A stretch of 64,000 bases of DNA, taken from assembly GCF_031010195.1 (NCBI RefSeq), contig NZ_JAUAMC010000001.1, forward strand, positions 709,175 through 773,174. The letters run 5' to 3'. The DNA comes from Halomonas sp. SpR8. GTDB lineage: Bacteria; Pseudomonadota; Gammaproteobacteria; Pseudomonadales; Halomonadaceae. A model generated the notes under the pieces. It had not been told where the DNA came from, did not search any database, and was given only the letters and a program-made list of their open reading frames with translations. Below, one piece after another: positions 9,573 through 19,051 of the stretch; the first letter of the stretch is position 1, and each line of letters opens with the position of its first letter. The translations under genes and the position numbers were made by a program.

Positions 9573-9686
9573 TAGGCGTTGTCTGTCGGTTTGGCGCCTG
9601 CCGAATTGTTTGATGAAAGTTATTAGATTTCGAAAATTTTGCTAGATTATGTTCATATACCAACAAAAATCGAACAGGCTGGGCTT

Positions 9687-10445
9687 ATGAATCAACAATT
9701 TCGTCAGGATGCCATTGTCGAGCTGGTTCGCCAGCACGGTTATATGAGTATCGAACAGCTTACCGATCATTTTGCCGTGACACCGCAAACCATCCGCCGC
9801 GATTTGAATACCCTGGCCGATGAAGGCCGGGTGCGACGCGTTCATGGTGGGGTGGGAATCGAGTCAAGTACGGTGAATACCGCTTACAGCACGCGTAAGA
9901 CGCTGCATCTGGAAGAGAAAGAGCGCATTGCCCGCTGTTTAGCCCAGCATATCCCTAACCACTCCTCACTGTTTATCAATATCGGTACCAGTAACGAAGT
10001 GATTGCTCAAGCGCTGTTAGAACATCAGGGCCTTGAGATTATTACCAATAACCTTAATGTCGCCGCCATTCTGCAGCATAAAGAGGACTTTACTGTGATC
10101 ATCGCCGGTGGCCAGGTGCGCTCCCGGGATGGCGGCATTATCGGCGAAGCCACTATCGACTTTATTAATCAGTTTAAAGTGGACTACGGCATTATCGGTA
10201 TCAGTGGTATTGACGAGGATGGCTCGCTGCTGGAGTTTGACTATCAGGAGGTGCGCGTGGCTCAGGCAATTATCGCTAATTCGCGGCGCATTTATTTGGC
10301 GGCGGACTACTCTAAATTTCACCGTAATCCGGTCGTGCGACAAGGCAACTTGGAACAGCTGGATGCGTTATTTACTGACCGCAAACCGCCGGAAGCGATT
10401 CAGCGTTTGCTCAATCAGCACGATGTGGCGCTGTACATTGCATGA
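9687..10445 (+). CDS. glpR: Glycerol-3-phosphate regulon repressor (DeoR family)
   Basis: A 252-residue DeoR-type repressor. N-terminal winged HTH with VTPQTIRRDLNTLADEGRVRRVHGG, then the C-terminal sugar-phosphate sensing domain with INIGTSNEVIAQALL, the NNLNVA block, AGGQVRSRDGGIIGE and LAADYSKF. These match GlpR, whose ligand is glycerol 3-phosphate. The ATG at 9687 starts at the HTH; an earlier TTG-type start has no support. It lies 137 bases upstream of glpK on the same strand and probably controls glpK, glpD and the glpS operon. Confidence 0.9.
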   Translation: MNQQFRQDAIVELVRQHGYMSIEQLTDHFAVTPQTIRRDLNTLADEGRVRRVHGGVGIESSTVNTAYSTRKTLHLEEKERIARCLAQHIPNHSSLFINIGTSNEVIAQALLEHQGLEIITNNLNVAAILQHKEDFTVIIAGGQVRSRDGGIIGEATIDFINQFKVDYGIIGISGIDEDGSLLEFDYQEVRVAQAIIANSRRIYLAADYSKFHRNPVVRQGNLEQLDALFTDRKPPEAIQRLLNQHDVALYIA

Positions 10446-10482
10446 TGAGATTGCTTGATGAAATTGCTTAATGAGGTAGTTT
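10444..10482. repeat. Three 13-bp tandem repeats between glpR and glpK
   Basis: Copies GATGAGATTGCTT, GATGAAATTGCTT and a decayed third unit, beginning at the glpR stop codon. Confidence 0.75.
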
Positions 10483-10581
10483 CATCCTTGAGCATTTTGG
10501 ATGGCTGGAGTAGCCTTAGATGATAATAAAGCGAAAGTAAGTATACAAAATCGAAAGACAATACAACAAAGTGAACTCGAT

Positions 10582-12066
10582 ATGTCCTCTTTTATACTCG
10601 CCATCGATCAAGGTACCACCAGCTCCCGCGCCATTCTGTTTGATCGCCAAGGCCAAGTGGCTGCTGTTGCCCAGCAGGAATTCACCCAGCATTTCCCCCA
10701 CGACGGCTGGATTGAGCACAACCCCGAAGATATTTGGGAAACGGTAGTAGCAACCTGCCGGGACGTGATACGCAACGCTGAAGTTTCCGCTGAGCAAATA
10801 GCCGGCATCGGTATTACCAACCAGCGGGAAACCACTCTTGTTTGGGATCGGCAAACCGGTAAACCACTCTATAACGCCATCGTCTGGCAGGATCGCCGCA
10901 CCTCAGATTTGTGCCAGTCGCTGCGCGATCAAGGCCACACCGATGTTGTTCAGTCGAAAACGGGTCTTTTAATTGACCCCTACTTTTCGGCTACGAAGCT
11001 TGCCTGGATATTAGATAACGTTGAGGGTGCCAGGGAGCGCGCTGAGCAGGGCGAGCTGGCATTCGGTACGGTGGATAGCTTTTTAATCTGGCGGCTGACC
11101 GGTGGTCAGCAGCACGTGACTGATGCCACTAATGCTTCACGTACGGCGCTGTTTAATATCCATACCCAGGAGTGGGATGAAGAGCTGCTGGGGCTATTTA
11201 ATATCCCCGCCAATCTTATGCCTGTAGTAAAAGACTCCAGCGATGATTTTGGCACTACCGAAGCGCACTGGCTGGGCGCTGCGCTGCCCATTGCTGGGGT
11301 GGCGGGGGATCAGCAGGCGGCTTTAGTGGGGCAGGCGTGCTTTCAACCGGGGATGGGCAAAAGCACCTACGGCACTGGCTGTTTTATGATTGTGAATACC
11401 GGTGAGACACCGTCGCTTTCGCGTAATCGCCTGCTGACCACGATTGGCTACCGGCTTAACGGTAAGCCGACCTACGCTATGGAGGGCAGCATTTTTGTGG
11501 CCGGGGCGACGGTGCAGTGGCTGCGCGATGGCCTAAACCTGTTTGCCGACGCATCGGAAACCGAAGCTTTGGCCCAGCAGACCCGTAGCGGTCACAGCGT
11601 TTATCTGGTGCCCGCCTTTACCGGCTTAGGTGCTCCCCACTGGGATCCGAAAGCACGCGGCGCTATTTTTGGCTTAACCCGGGACACCGGCATCGCTGAA
11701 ATAGTGGCCGCTGGCCTACAAGCGGTGTGCTATCAAACCCGCGATTTACAGCACTGCATGAACGACGATATGGAGGCTCCACCAGGCACGTTACGCGTCG
11801 ATGGCGGCATGGTGAAGAACAGCTGGGTGATGCAGTTTCTTGCCGATATGCTGGGTGTTCAGGTGGATCGCCCGACTATTTTGGAGACCACCGCACTGGG
11901 CGCGGCTTACTTAGCCGGGCTGCGCCTAGGTTGGTATCAAACGTTGGAAGAGATCGAACAGCTGTGGCGCTGTGAGAAAAGCTTTATGCCGACGATGGAA
12001 GAGACCACCCGCGAGCAGCTCTATCAGGGCTGGTTGGACGCCGTTTCACGCGTGCGCTCTACCTAG
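10582..12066 (+). CDS. glpK: Glycerol kinase
   Basis: A 494-residue FGGY-family kinase converting glycerol and ATP to glycerol 3-phosphate in the cytoplasm. Landmarks: [16 protein letters not shown] phosphate-binding loop, [48 protein letters not shown] and [18 protein letters not shown] near the C-terminus. The size equals that of the usual enzyme with the start at 10582; an in-frame ATG at 10501 would add 27 atypical residues. The SD is weak. It follows glpR and ends at a strong terminator. Confidence 0.97.
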   Translation: MSSFILAIDQGTTSSRAILFDRQGQVAAVAQQEFTQHFPHDGWIEHNPEDIWETVVATCRDVIRNAEVSAEQIAGIGITNQRETTLVWDRQTGKPLYNAIVWQDRRTSDLCQSLRDQGHTDVVQSKTGLLIDPYFSATKLAWILDNVEGARERAEQGELAFGTVDSFLIWRLTGGQQHVTDATNASRTALFNIHTQEWDEELLGLFNIPANLMPVVKDSSDDFGTTEAHWLGAALPIAGVAGDQQAALVGQACFQPGMGKSTYGTGCFMIVNTGETPSLSRNRLLTTIGYRLNGKPTYAMEGSIFVAGATVQWLRDGLNLFADASETEALAQQTRSGHSVYLVPAFTGLGAPHWDPKARGAIFGLTRDTGIAEIVAAGLQAVCYQTRDLQHCMNDDMEAPPGTLRVDGGMVKNSWVMQFLADMLGVQVDRPTILETTALGAAYLAGLRLGWYQTLEEIEQLWRCEKSFMPTMEETTREQLYQGWLDAVSRVRST

Positions 12067-12086
12067 ATAGGGCCCAGTCGCCGACG

Positions 12087-12125
12087 CTTAATGACTGTTC
12101 TTAATGACTGTTCTTAATGACTGTT
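12087..12125. repeat. Three exact 13-bp tandem repeats after glpK
   Basis: Unit CTTAATGACTGTT repeated perfectly at 12087, 12100 and 12113, between the glpK stop codon and its terminator. Confidence 0.9.
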
Positions 12126-12143
12126 CTGTTTACACACACTAAC

Positions 12144-12173
12144 GCCCCCTCATTGATATGAAGGGGCTTTTTA
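12144..12173 (+). terminator. Rho-independent terminator of glpK
   Basis: GCCCCCTCAT pairs with ATGAAGGGGC (one mismatch), four-base loop, followed by five T. Confidence 0.8.
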
Positions 12174-12209
12174 AGTTTATCCACTGAATATATTTAATCA
12201 ATAAAGAGG

Positions 12210-13850
12210 TTAAACCACAGAAGAAGTCGGCGGTAGCGCGGTATCGCGATTTTGTTCAAAGTACTGGTTAAAACGCTCGTCAGCGTCGTCGCCAAACAGC
12301 ACCCGACACGCCTCCTTTAAACCGCTGGATTGGCGTAATTGTTCATGAGGCACCACCAGTGAGACTTTCGCGCGGCGGCGCAGGAAATCCTCGAGCTGGG
12401 TGATCATCTCGTGGTCGCGGGCATGCTCAATCTCACAGCGGATGTACTCTGTGCCTTCAATTAAAATTTCGCCCTGAGCGGGATCCTGACGGATTTTCTC
12501 AAGCATCGATATGGCCTGATCGGCGTAGCGCCGCCAAAGCCGAATGGAGAGCAGCTCGGATGAGGTAGAGGCCGTCATGGCATCCAGGTTCATGCGCTTG
12601 GCTTGATCCATAAACTGCTGTTTCACGGGCTTGGGCGGTTCTCCATACCACTGAAAATTGGGGTCTGACAGGGCAACGCCCAGGCGGCCCACCGCTTCGG
12701 CAATCTCATCGCCAACGTTCAAACAGTCGGTAAGTTTACCGCCAAAGATGCTGATATGGGCGCTTTCGGCATTGGTGTCGATCACGTGCTTTCGCGATAG
12801 CTGTAGGAAATCGCGGTCACTGCCCTGGTTATCTTTAATGGCGAGCGGTCTTACGCCACAGCGCGTTGAGATAATGTCATCCTGGGTGAGCGGTTTATCC
12901 AAGGTGAGGCGTTTATTGATATTCTCCAGCACAAAAGCGATATCTTCGGCGGTAACGTCCACCTCAGGGTGCTCCATGTGGGTATCGGTGGTGCCGATAC
13001 AGGTGCGATTGCCCATGGGAATGACAAAAAACAGCCTGCCATCGTCGGCAAAAAAAGCCAGCACTCGCTGCGAGTCGGTTAGCTGCGGAACAATGAGATG
13101 AATGCCTTTGGAGTAGAGGTGATGATGGGTGGTCTTTTGGCCGGTGAGCTCATTGTGCTGATCTACCCAAGGGCCGGCGGCGTTGATCAACACCTTGGCA
13201 CGGATATCGAAAGTATTGCCATCCATCACGTTGCGCGCTTTGGTCACCCATAGATCACCTTCACGCTCGGCGCCGAGTGACTCCACGTAGTTGACGGCAG
13301 TTGCTCCATAGTTAAGCGCGTGGCGCACAAAGTTAAATACAAAGCGTGCGTCGTTATCGTGGAGGTAGGCGTCGGAGTACTCGAAGCCGCCCACGGAGTC
13401 CTTGATATCGATAATGGGCTCTTGTTGCTTGATTTTTTTCGGCGAGAGCAGGCGCGGCAGTTTCGTGAAGCCATTGCCCATTAGCCAGTACAGCCAGGTT
13501 CCCGCCCACAGGTAGCGAGGCGAGTGGCGAAAACCTTTTGAAATAGTGGTCAGGAAACGAATCTCCTGCACCGTGGAAGGGTAACTCTTAATCAAGTGAT
13601 TGCGGCTTTTGCACAGCTTGCGAACCAGCGCAAAATCCTTGCTTTCCATATACTTAATGCCTCCCCACACTAGGTTGGAGGAGTGCATGCTGGTACTGCC
13701 CGCGAAGTCGCCGCGGTCAATCAGCGCGACTTTTGCGCCTTTGCCAGCCAGCGCCGCCGCCGTGGCTGCGCCGTTAATACCGCCCCCGATAATCAGGGCA
13801 TCAAAGGTCTCGTGAGGTAATTTTTCAATGTTTCGATTTCGCAGTTTCAT
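12210..13850 (-). CDS. glpD: Aerobic glycerol-3-phosphate dehydrogenase
   Basis: A 546-residue FAD enzyme at the inner membrane oxidising glycerol 3-phosphate to dihydroxyacetone phosphate and passing electrons to quinone. The N-terminal Rossmann motif is FDALIIGGGINGAATAAALAGKGAKVALID; then SSNLVWGG, a central INAAGPWVD block and RCGVRPLA, and FGGKLTDCLNVGDE near residue 390. The ATG at 13850 precedes the Rossmann fold by about 20 residues. It lies downstream of glpV on the same strand, convergent with glpK, and may receive read-through from the importer operon past the hairpin at 13932. Confidence 0.95.
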   Translation of the reverse strand: MKLRNRNIEKLPHETFDALIIGGGINGAATAAALAGKGAKVALIDRGDFAGSTSMHSSNLVWGGIKYMESKDFALVRKLCKSRNHLIKSYPSTVQEIRFLTTISKGFRHSPRYLWAGTWLYWLMGNGFTKLPRLLSPKKIKQQEPIIDIKDSVGGFEYSDAYLHDNDARFVFNFVRHALNYGATAVNYVESLGAEREGDLWVTKARNVMDGNTFDIRAKVLINAAGPWVDQHNELTGQKTTHHHLYSKGIHLIVPQLTDSQRVLAFFADDGRLFFVIPMGNRTCIGTTDTHMEHPEVDVTAEDIAFVLENINKRLTLDKPLTQDDIISTRCGVRPLAIKDNQGSDRDFLQLSRKHVIDTNAESAHISIFGGKLTDCLNVGDEIAEAVGRLGVALSDPNFQWYGEPPKPVKQQFMDQAKRMNLDAMTASTSSELLSIRLWRRYADQAISMLEKIRQDPAQGEILIEGTEYIRCEIEHARDHEMITQLEDFLRRRAKVSLVVPHEQLRQSSGLKEACRVLFGDDADERFNQYFEQNRDTALPPTSSVV

Positions 13851-13931
13851 AGCGGATCCAATTAACCAATAAATAGCCCGGTTGCCGTGGGTGTTTTGTC
13901 CTGTATTTTGGCCAGCCGCCAATGAAACCCT

Positions 13932-13961
13932 CAACAGGGCAAGCGGTTGCCCGCCCTGTTG
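13932..13961 (-). terminator. Hairpin between glpV and glpD
   Basis: Perfect nine-pair stem CAACAGGGC/GCCCTGTTG with a 12-base loop. On the minus strand it is followed by AGGGTTTC, not a T tract, so it may be a weak terminator or an mRNA-processing hairpin that separates glpV from glpD expression. Confidence 0.45.
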
Positions 13962-14028
13962 CTTTTATGCGGGGTGAGTCTTACGCCCATTGCTTTTGGC
14001 GTAATAAGTTACCCTTGGCGCATAGTTA

Positions 14029-15792
14029 CTATTGGCGTGAACCGGCTTCCATCCAGGCTTCCATCATTTCGTCATAAGGAACGGTGGTGCCTTGCGGCAT
14101 TTCATTCTCCAGCTTGGGTTTGGGTGAGCCTTCCTGATCCAGCCAGTATTGCGGATCCTGCTCTTCGTTAAGTACGGGAGCATAGCTGTCGAAGACGTTG
14201 GCCCGGGCGAGACGATGCATGGTGCTATCCATATCCGCCGCCAGTTTGTCGAGACCTTCCTGAGGCGTGACTTCACCACTCATGACGGGGGCCAGGTTCT
14301 GCCACCATAGCGGGGCCATGCGTGGGTAGTCAGGCACGTTGGTACCGGTAGGCGTCCAGTTCGACTCGTTGGGGCTGCGGTAGAACTCCACCAGGCCACC
14401 CAGCTTGGGCGCCATTTCGGTCATCTGCTCAGAGAAAATGTCAGATTCACGGATCGGCGTTAAACCATGCATGAGTTTTTCTAACGACACCGTTTTAGAC
14501 ACGGTGAACTGGCCGAACAGCCACGCCGCGGTGCGCCGGTCTTCCGGGGTAGAGTCAAAGAATGTCCATGCCCCTACGTCTTGGTAGCCCACCTTCATAC
14601 CCTCTTCCCAGTAAGGGCCGGTAGGGGAAGGTGCCATGCGCCATAGCGGATTGCCTTCGTCGTCGGTCACCGCAACCGCAGGGTCGGTCATATCGGCGGT
14701 AAAGGCGGTGTACCAGAAGATCTGCTGGGCAATATGCCCCTGCGCAGGTACCGGGCCCGCTTCACCAAAGGTCATACCCTGCGCTTCGGGTGGAGCAAAG
14801 TCGCGTAGCCAATCAACGGCTTTTTGCATGGCAAATACCGAAGCGGGTGAGTTGGTAGCGCCGCCGCGGCTGACGCTTGCGCCTACCGGCTGGCTGTCTT
14901 CATTGACACGGATACCCCAGTCATCCACCGGGTTACCAGAAGGCACGCCGGGGCTGCCCATACCCGCCATAGAGAGCCAGGAGTCGTGGAAACGCCAGCC
15001 CAACGACGGGTCGCGGCGGCCGTAATCCATATGACCATAAACCTTCGTACCGTCTATTTCCCCCACATGCTCAGTAAAGAACTCGGCAATGTCTTGATAA
15101 GCTGTCCAGTTGGTGGGCACGCCTAAGTCGTAGCCGTAAATTTCCCCGAACTGCTCCTGCAGGTCTTCACGTTGGAACCAGTCATAGCGGAACCAGTAAA
15201 GGTTGGCGAACTGTTGGGTAGGCAGTTGATAGAGGCTGCCATCTGGCCCGGTGCCGTACTGCAAGCCAATGAAATCATCCAGGTCGAGGGTAGGCAGCGT
15301 GTAGTCGGCCCACTCGTTCTCCATCGCCTCAGTTAGGTTGATAGTCGTGCCGTAGCGGATATGCGTGCCGATGGAGTCGGTGTCGTTGACGAAGCCGTCG
15401 TAGATACTGTTACCCGACTGCATCTGGTTCTGCATGGTGTCCACCACATCACCTTCACCGATGATGTTGTGGGTCAGATTGATGCCGGTGAGCTCGCTAA
15501 AGGCTTCCGCTAACACTTCACTTTCATAAACGTGGGTAGTGAGACCTTCGGCAACGGTTTGGATATCCATGCCCCGAAAAGGCTCGGCGGCTTTGGCAAA
15601 CCACATCAGCTCTTCGATTTGCTCTTCACGGCTCAGCGTCGAGTTTTGGAAGTGCTCATCGACCAGGCGCTCAGCAATAGCGCGGGTATCCTCTTCCTGC
15701 GCTGACAGCGTACCAGATGCCAGCAGCAAGCTGGCGGCGAGGGTTGTCAGTCTGAATTTCGTGAGTTTGGATTTATTGCAGTGCTTTTGCAT
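14029..15792 (-). CDS. glpV: Glycerol ABC transporter, periplasmic substrate-binding protein
   Basis: A 587-residue extracellular binding protein, of the large size typical of GlpV. The signal peptide (KLTKFRLTTLAASLLLASGTLSAQ) is cleaved near residue 31. The mature part has the family 1 binding-protein fold, with FVNDTDSIGTHIRYG and many aromatic residues. Placed last in a minus-strand operon glpS-glpT-glpP-glpQ-glpU-glpV, the same order as the Rhizobium glpSTPQUV glycerol importer. The start at 15792 follows GAGGTC. The 95-base gap before it contains a small hairpin that may raise expression relative to the membrane parts. Confidence 0.88.
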   Translation of the reverse strand: MQKHCNKSKLTKFRLTTLAASLLLASGTLSAQEEDTRAIAERLVDEHFQNSTLSREEQIEELMWFAKAAEPFRGMDIQTVAEGLTTHVYESEVLAEAFSELTGINLTHNIIGEGDVVDTMQNQMQSGNSIYDGFVNDTDSIGTHIRYGTTINLTEAMENEWADYTLPTLDLDDFIGLQYGTGPDGSLYQLPTQQFANLYWFRYDWFQREDLQEQFGEIYGYDLGVPTNWTAYQDIAEFFTEHVGEIDGTKVYGHMDYGRRDPSLGWRFHDSWLSMAGMGSPGVPSGNPVDDWGIRVNEDSQPVGASVSRGGATNSPASVFAMQKAVDWLRDFAPPEAQGMTFGEAGPVPAQGHIAQQIFWYTAFTADMTDPAVAVTDDEGNPLWRMAPSPTGPYWEEGMKVGYQDVGAWTFFDSTPEDRRTAAWLFGQFTVSKTVSLEKLMHGLTPIRESDIFSEQMTEMAPKLGGLVEFYRSPNESNWTPTGTNVPDYPRMAPLWWQNLAPVMSGEVTPQEGLDKLAADMDSTMHRLARANVFDSYAPVLNEEQDPQYWLDQEGSPKPKLENEMPQGTTVPYDEMMEAWMEAGSRQ

Positions 15793-15887
15793 GTTGACCT
15801 CGTTTTGTTGTGTTCTTCCTTGATGGCTTGGCCGTCCTTGATACCGATTAAACGCTGGTGGCATTGCCCAAAAGCTAGTCCCAAGGG

Positions 15888-16160
15888 CTAACCCCAGCGC
15901 ATTAAAACCAGCAGCCATACGGCTGATACCGCTAGTGCAATCCAAATGGAGAGTGAGGTGAAGCCAATCACCCCCAAGTGGATAAAGGCCGCTGAGAGCA
16001 GGCCGATAAACAGCCGATCCCCGCGAGTGGTGGCAATGGGTAAAAATCCTTTACGCTCGATGGTGGGCGACAAAATCTCCCATACCGTCATGCCTGCCAG
16101 CATGGCGGCAATCGATGAAAAGAATATGGCGGTGGGCACTGTCCATACCATCCAAGACAT
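15888..16160 (-). CDS. glpU: GlpU, small integral membrane protein (DUF2160)
   Basis: A 90-residue protein with two or three hydrophobic segments (TVPTAIFFSSIAAMLAGMTVW, GLLSAAFIHLGVIGF, IWIALAVSAVWLLVLM). It matches the DUF2160 small membrane protein consistently found in glycerol ABC operons; its role in transport is not established. GAGGAGAT precedes the ATG, 12 bases after glpQ. Confidence 0.85.
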   Translation of the reverse strand: MSWMVWTVPTAIFFSSIAAMLAGMTVWEILSPTIERKGFLPIATTRGDRLFIGLLSAAFIHLGVIGFTSLSIWIALAVSAVWLLVLMRWG

Positions 16161-16172
16161 AGTGAGATCTCC

Positions 16173-17069
16173 TCAGGTACGGCCCAGGGCGAAGCCCTTG
16201 GCGATATGGTTGCGAACGAAGTAGACCACCAGAATGCCGGGAATAATGGTGAGTACCCCCGCAGCGGCCAGGGTGCCCCAGTCAATTCCGGAGGCTGTGG
16301 AGGTACGTGTCATGATCATGCCGATGGGTTGCGCATCAGTGGCGGTCAACGTACGTGCCAGCAGCAGCTCCACCCAGGAGAACATAAACAGGAAGAACAG
16401 CGTGACGCCGATACCGGAACGGATCATGGGGATAAAAATCTTGACGAAAAAGCGCGGAAAGCTGTAGCCGTCGATATAGGCGGTTTCGTCGATCTCTTTA
16501 GGTACGCTGCTCATAAAGCCTTCCAAAATCCAGATAGCCAGCGGGATATTGAATAGGCAGTGAGCCAGCGCGACAGCAATGTGGGTATCAAACAAGCCCA
16601 CTGAGTAGTAGAGCTGGAAGTAGGGCAGCAGGAATACCGCAGGTGGCGCCATTAGGTTGGTCAGCAGCCAGAAAAACAGATGCTTGTCGCCAATAAAGGT
16701 GTAACGGCTAAAGGCGTAGGCGGCGGGTAGCGCGACGCAAATGGTGATGAGCATATTCATCGCCACGTAAAGCATCGAGTTAACGTAGCCCATGTACCAG
16801 CTTGAGTTGGTGAAGATGCCGATATAGTTATCAAAGGTCAGGTTCTGGGGCCATAGCGTCATGGAGCCGAGAATTTCGCTATTGGTCTGGAGCGACATAT
16901 TGATCAGCCAGTAAATGGGCAGAATCATCAGCGCCAGATAAAGGCCAAGCAAGATACGTGAGCGCCAGTGGGCACGAGCGGTGCGGTTACGCCGCTTGGC
17001 TGGTGACACCTTGCTAAAAATCGTGTTGTACTTTTCACCGCGCTGGGTGTTTTCGAGTTGATAGCTCAT
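16173..17069 (-). CDS. glpQ: Glycerol ABC transporter permease
   Basis: A 298-residue binding-protein-dependent permease of the MalG type: six predicted membrane segments, and the cytoplasmic EAA loop IDETAYIDGYSFPRFFVKIFIP, which contacts the ATPase. Start at 17069 behind GGAGGTG; the stop of glpP is one base upstream. With GlpP it forms the membrane channel. The name GlpQ here is the Rhizobium transporter nomenclature, not the E. coli periplasmic phosphodiesterase. Confidence 0.9.
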   Translation of the reverse strand: MSYQLENTQRGEKYNTIFSKVSPAKRRNRTARAHWRSRILLGLYLALMILPIYWLINMSLQTNSEILGSMTLWPQNLTFDNYIGIFTNSSWYMGYVNSMLYVAMNMLITICVALPAAYAFSRYTFIGDKHLFFWLLTNLMAPPAVFLLPYFQLYYSVGLFDTHIAVALAHCLFNIPLAIWILEGFMSSVPKEIDETAYIDGYSFPRFFVKIFIPMIRSGIGVTLFFLFMFSWVELLLARTLTATDAQPIGMIMTRTSTASGIDWGTLAAAGVLTIIPGILVVYFVRNHIAKGFALGRT

Positions 17070-17070
17070 G

Positions 17071-17958
17071 TTAAGCACCTCCATGCGGCGGTTTGTCTTT
17101 CTGCATATTCATAATGGTGGTGTAGAACACCCAGCTCACCAGCAGAATGACCAGGAAGTAGATAAGAGAGAACGCTGCAGAAGGGCCTAAATCCTGCTGG
17201 CCGACCGCCATGGTGGTCAGAGATTGGCTTAAGAAGGTGGTGGCGCTGCCTGGCCCGCCACCTGTCAATACAAAGGGCTCGGCGTAGATCATAAAGGAGT
17301 GCATAAAGCGCAACAGTACGGCGATAACCAGTACGTTGGTAAGCTTGGGCAGCTGGATATAGCGGAACACCGCCCATTTCGAGGCCCGGTCGATACGCGC
17401 TGCCTGATAGTAAGCTTCGGGAATCGAGCGCAGGCCGCTGTAGCACAGCATGGCCACCAGCGGGGTCCAGTGCCACACGTCCATTAAGATGATCGTTACC
17501 CAGGCATCGCCCGCATTACGAGTAATATTGTATTCGACACCTAGCTGGCGCAGGCCCCAGCCCATTAAGCCGATATCGCCGCGGGTAAAGATTTGCCAAA
17601 TACTGCCCACTACGTTCCAAGGGATTAGCAGCGGCAGGGTAATGAGGATCAGCACCGCCGAGGCCTGCCAACCGCGTTTGGGCATAATCAGCGCGATGCC
17701 GATCCCTAGCGGAATCTGAATGGCGAGAATAATCAGTGAAAACGATATTTGACGAAGAAACGCCGCCTGCAGCGCATCGTCATTGAGCATGCTTTGAAAC
17801 CACTCGGTGCCGGTAAAAAAGCGTGCATGGGGGCCGAGCACGTCCTGCACCGAGTAGTTGACCACGGTCATTAGCGGAATGATGGCAGAGAACGCTACCA
17901 ACACCAGCATGGGTAGCACCAGTAGCCAGGCTCTGTTATTGGGTACTTTATTATTCAT
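17071..17958 (-). CDS. glpP: Glycerol ABC transporter permease
   Basis: A 295-residue MalF/UgpA-type permease with about six membrane helices and the EAA loop RSIPEAYYQAARIDRASKWAVFRYIQLP. The ATG at 17958 overlaps the end of glpT by 8 bases, so translation is coupled. An upstream in-frame ATG (18033) lies inside glpT and is rejected. Confidence 0.9.
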   Translation of the reverse strand: MNNKVPNNRAWLLVLPMLVLVAFSAIIPLMTVVNYSVQDVLGPHARFFTGTEWFQSMLNDDALQAAFLRQISFSLIILAIQIPLGIGIALIMPKRGWQASAVLILITLPLLIPWNVVGSIWQIFTRGDIGLMGWGLRQLGVEYNITRNAGDAWVTIILMDVWHWTPLVAMLCYSGLRSIPEAYYQAARIDRASKWAVFRYIQLPKLTNVLVIAVLLRFMHSFMIYAEPFVLTGGGPGSATTFLSQSLTTMAVGQQDLGPSAAFSLIYFLVILLVSWVFYTTIMNMQKDKPPHGGA

Positions 17959-19051
17959 GGCCAGCCTCCACCAAGTATTCATCGATATACAGCGCCACAT
18001 GGGCGTCGTCGAAGTGCGCGAATGCCGTTTCACCTACCGGCGGATGGCCTTCGGGTAGGCGGGCTTTAAAGGTTTGCTCGTTGAGTTTGAAGGTCAGCAG
18101 GGAATAGGTGCCCAGGTCCTGCACGCTGGTCACTTGAATGGGCACGCTATTCGCCATTTCGCTTGAGGAAATGGCGATAAACTCGGGGCGGATGCCCAAC
18201 TTGATATTGGCAGAGCTAGCGTTGGCGACTGCGTGCTTCATCTGCCCACTAACCGGTAGCGGCTGCGAGCCGAACATGACTTGATCGTCGCGGTGTTCGA
18301 CGGCCATAAAGTTCATGCCGGGACTGCCAATAAAGTAACCCACAAAGGTATGCGCCGGGCGTTCGAACAGTTCTCGCGGGGTGCCGAATTGCACCACCTG
18401 GCCTTCGTACATCACGGCAATTTTATCCGCGAAGGTAGAGGCCTCCAACTGATCGTGGGTCACGTAGATCATGGTGATGTTAAAGCGCTCGTGAATCTCT
18501 TTGAGCTTGCGGCGCAGTTTCCACTTGAGCTGTGGGTCGATCACGGTGAGCGGTTCGTCAAACAGGATGGCCGTGACGTCGTCGCGCACCAAACCACGGC
18601 CCATGGAGACCTTCTGCTTCTCATCGGCGGTCAGGTTTTTGGCTTTGCGATTCAATAGCGGGGTTAGCTCAAGAATATCGGCGACTTCGAGCACCTTGGG
18701 TTTCACCCGGTACTCGGGGGTATTCATATTGCGCAGGGGAAAGGCGAGATTGTCGAACACCGTCATGGTGTCGTAGATCACCGGGAACTGAAACACCTGG
18801 GCAATATTGCGCTCTTCTGGGGGCAGTTCATTGACCCGTTGGCCGTCAAACAGCACGTCACCCTCTGAAGGTTCCAGCAGACCCGAAATAATGTTCAGCA
18901 GAGTCGATTTACCGCAGCCTGAAGGGCCCAATAGCGCATAGGCGCCGCCCTGGTGCCATACGTGTTCCATCTGGCGGATGGCGTAATCCGCTGCGCCCTT
19001 GGGGGCTTTTTCGTAGGAGTGCGCCAAACCTTTTAACGTGATCTCAGCCAT
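17951..19051 (-). CDS. glpT: Glycerol ABC transporter ATPase, degenerate signature motif
   Basis: A 366-residue MalK/UgpC-like ATPase with a C-terminal TOBE-type domain. Walker A GPSGCGKST (residues 42-50), Q-loop VFQFP, Walker B AILFDEP (161-167) and switch His199 (VTHD) are canonical. The ABC signature is not: the LSGGQ position reads LTADEKQ (140-146). Overlaps glpS and glpP by 8 bases each. Known as GlpT in the Rhizobium glycerol transporter, not the E. coli glycerol-3-phosphate antiporter. With GlpS it should form a heterodimer with one standard and one degenerate ATP site. Confidence 0.9.
   Translation of the reverse strand: MAEITLKGLAHSYEKAPKGAADYAIRQMEHVWHQGGAYALLGPSGCGKSTLLNIISGLLEPSEGDVLFDGQRVNELPPEERNIAQVFQFPVIYDTMTVFDNLAFPLRNMNTPEYRVKPKVLEVADILELTPLLNRKAKNLTADEKQKVSMGRGLVRDDVTAILFDEPLTVIDPQLKWKLRRKLKEIHERFNITMIYVTHDQLEASTFADKIAVMYEGQVVQFGTPRELFERPAHTFVGYFIGSPGMNFMAVEHRDDQVMFGSQPLPVSGQMKHAVANASSANIKLGIRPEFIAISSSEMANSVPIQVTSVQDLGTYSLLTFKLNEQTFKARLPEGHPPVGETAFAHFDDAHVALYIDEYLVEAGHE

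Noticed and set aside
9620..9686. GlpR operator ahead of glpR (TATGTTCATATAC and TTTCGAAAA)
   Set aside because: Only half-sites resembling different known consensus forms; not symmetric enough to list.
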